From: Rhodospirillaceae bacterium UBA3470
GTDB lineage: Bacteria; Pseudomonadota; Alphaproteobacteria; Rhodospirillales; Casp-alpha2
Assembly (NCBI GenBank): GCA_002378125.1
Contig: DFRF01000158.1
Span: 1,350-17,561 of the forward strand
Length of the DNA: 16,212 nt
Direction: 5' to 3'
The notes under the pieces were generated by a model. It was not told the DNA's origin, did not search any database, and saw nothing but the letters and a program-made list of their open reading frames with translations. Of the stretch, positions 16,112 through 16,212 are shown in pieces; the stretch's first letter is position 1; every line of letters begins with the position of its first letter. Both the position numbers and the translations under genes were made by a program.

Positions 16112-16212
16112 TTAATACTTCCGCATCAAACCAACTAACCGACCCTGAATTTTAACCTGATCAGGTCCAAAGATTCGTGTCTCATAGGCTTTATTGGCGG
16201 GGTCAAGGGCAA
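16112..16212 (-). CDS. lexA: LexA repressor, C-terminal end (5' part outside window)
   Basis: Reading the minus strand from the window edge gives 32 residues and a TAA stop: ALDPANKAYETRIFGPDQ followed by VKIQGRLVGLMRKY. This is the characteristic end of LexA, the SOS repressor that cleaves itself when RecA is activated (P-A-N..YE.R.F.PD.V..QG.LVGL.R.Y). The catalytic Ser and Lys lie upstream, outside the window. The gene converges with the comEC remnant, and both lie next to gltX and gltA, an order seen in alphaproteobacteria. An operator cannot be seen because the promoter is not included. Confidence 0.88.
   Translation of the reverse strand, partial: ALDPANKAYETRIFGPDQVKIQGRLVGLMRKY

Overview
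The window looks like a chromosomal segment of a free-living, LPS-making alphaproteobacterium, probably from the Rhodospirillales side of the class. The evidence is gene content and order: frr-uppS-cdsA-dxr-rseP-bamA-skp-lpxD-fabZ-lpxA-lpxI-lpxB, and gltA/gltX next to lexA. The use of LpxI instead of LpxH and a hexameric-type citrate synthase also fit. The genus cannot be named from sequence alone. No rRNA, tRNA, CRISPR array, IS element or prophage is visible.

Positions 1-12043 (+ strand) form one dense, co-directional housekeeping and envelope block. It starts with the 3' part of pyrH (UMP kinase) and continues with frr (ribosome recycling), uppS (undecaprenyl diphosphate synthase), cdsA (CDP-diacylglycerol synthase), dxr (MEP isoprenoid pathway), rseP (site-2 protease), bamA (outer-membrane assembly pore), skp/ompH (periplasmic chaperone), lpxD, fabZ, lpxA and finally one long reading frame that joins lpxI to lpxB. 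Genes overlap or are separated by a few bases, except for short gaps before rseP and bamA. The block serves one job: lipid carriers and phospholipids for the envelope, the machinery that inserts outer-membrane proteins, and the acylation and disaccharide steps of lipid A. The LpxI-LpxB fusion is the most unusual feature: it would carry out two consecutive lipid A reactions on one polypeptide.

Positions 12083-14917 (- strand) hold gltX (glutamyl-tRNA synthetase) followed by gltA (citrate synthase), converging on the lpx block. A perfect 14-bp palindrome lies in the narrow gap between lpxI-lpxB and gltA.

Positions 14918-16212 are less ordinary. An AT-rich intergenic stretch precedes a + strand gene for a small lipoprotein with a cupredoxin-like sequence pattern that lacks the usual copper ligands. 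Directly after it lies a short, frameshifted remnant of the C-terminus of ComEC (the DNA-uptake channel). The - strand 3' end of lexA closes the window. The gltX / comEC / lexA arrangement is familiar in alphaproteobacteria, so this looks like a site where comEC was lost and only its tail persists.
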